In this document: one piece after another, positions 63,997 through 64,000 of the stretch
How positions within the stretch are numbered: position 1 is the stretch's first letter
Layout: each line of letters opens with the position of its first letter
NCBI GenBank assembly: GCA_033026295.1
Contig: CM065185.1
Span: forward strand, 7,130,001 to 7,194,000
From: Channa striata
Taxonomy: Eukaryota > Chordata > Actinopteri > Anabantiformes > Channidae
DNA length: 64,000 nt
Direction of reading: 5' to 3'
Made by a program: the position numbers and the translations under genes
Notes under the pieces: generated by a model
What the model was told of the DNA's origin: nothing
Databases searched by the model: none
Seen by the model: only the letters and a program-made list of their open reading frames with translations

Positions 63997-64000
63997 AGCA

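Larger units (their letters stand above)
61393..64000 (+). other. ptprs: Long 3' UTR, running to or beyond the window end
   Basis: From the stop codon on I see no further acceptor followed by coding sequence, and no neighbouring gene. Two polyadenylation-type hexamers are noted separately (62731 and 63991). Contents: an A-rich stretch at 61768-61800, a 15-bp tandem duplication at 62231-62260, and AT-rich sequence beyond 63100. Open frames here are short and unlike known proteins. The true 3' end is not fixed. Confidence 0.6.

Noticed and set aside
1..64000. CRISPR arrays, operons, prophage or bacterial mobile elements
   Set aside because: The window is intron-rich vertebrate DNA; no regularly spaced direct repeats or compact bacterial gene layout is present.

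Overview
This window is vertebrate nuclear DNA, almost certainly from a teleost fish. It carries one large multi-exon gene on the + strand, a LAR-family (type IIa) receptor protein tyrosine phosphatase. Joining the coding exons I can place (14891-61392) gives 5850 nt, or 1949 residues and a stop. Every exon junction is phase-compatible and has GT/AG borders. The protein has a signal peptide, three Ig domains, eight fibronectin III (FN3) domains, a membrane-proximal cleavage segment, one transmembrane helix and two tandem phosphatase domains. Paralogue-specific stretches point to ptprs (RPTP-sigma): NKPDSKRKDSEP in the juxtamembrane region, EMRRINFQTPGM, LSQEYESIDP and ATFCVRTFSLHK in D1. Teleosts usually keep two copies (ptprsa and ptprsb), and I cannot tell which this is. 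Teleost origin is inferred from compact but repeat-bearing introns, many CA/GT microsatellites, and interspersed repeats of types I recognise from fish genomes.

Layout. 1-1070 is upstream sequence. 1070-1480 is CpG-rich and holds a putative non-coding first exon with two good donor sites (after 1359 and after 1454). Intron 1 (about 13.4 kb) has no gene but holds a decayed Tc1/mariner-like fragment near 4.3-4.7 kb. The signal-peptide exon is at 14822-14999. Ig1 is encoded at 18502-19764, Ig2 at 27612-34554 and Ig3 at 40046-40315. FN1 to FN8 and the membrane-proximal region lie at 40770-51824. The transmembrane exon is at 52454-52611, the juxtamembrane exons at 53294-55295, D1 at about 55545-58541 and D2 at 58638-61392. 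The rest, to 64000, is a long 3' UTR.

The most informative details are the microexons, none of which has a usable ORF of its own. They are a 12-nt exon encoding ELRE between Ig2 and Ig3 (meB, 35303-35314), a 27-nt exon in FN5 (meC, 47883-47909) and a 12-nt juxtamembrane exon encoding NKPD (53294-53305). All three are multiples of three, so each can be included or skipped in frame. I also found a candidate 36-nt, phase-preserving exon at 49728-49763, between FN7 and FN8, that I do not recognise from the family. The FN4-FN7 block (47096-49089) can also be skipped in frame, matching the known short isoform class of mammalian RPTP-sigma.

Function. The extracellular part would bind heparan/chondroitin sulphate proteoglycans through a lysine cluster in Ig1, and synaptic adhesion partners through sites tuned by the microexons. 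D1 has all catalytic motifs (WPD, HCSAGVGRTG, QTEDQ). D2 has WPE instead of WPD and is expected to be a binding or regulatory module. No second gene, RNA gene or CRISPR-like structure was found. The many other open frames are intronic, antisense or microsatellite shadows.
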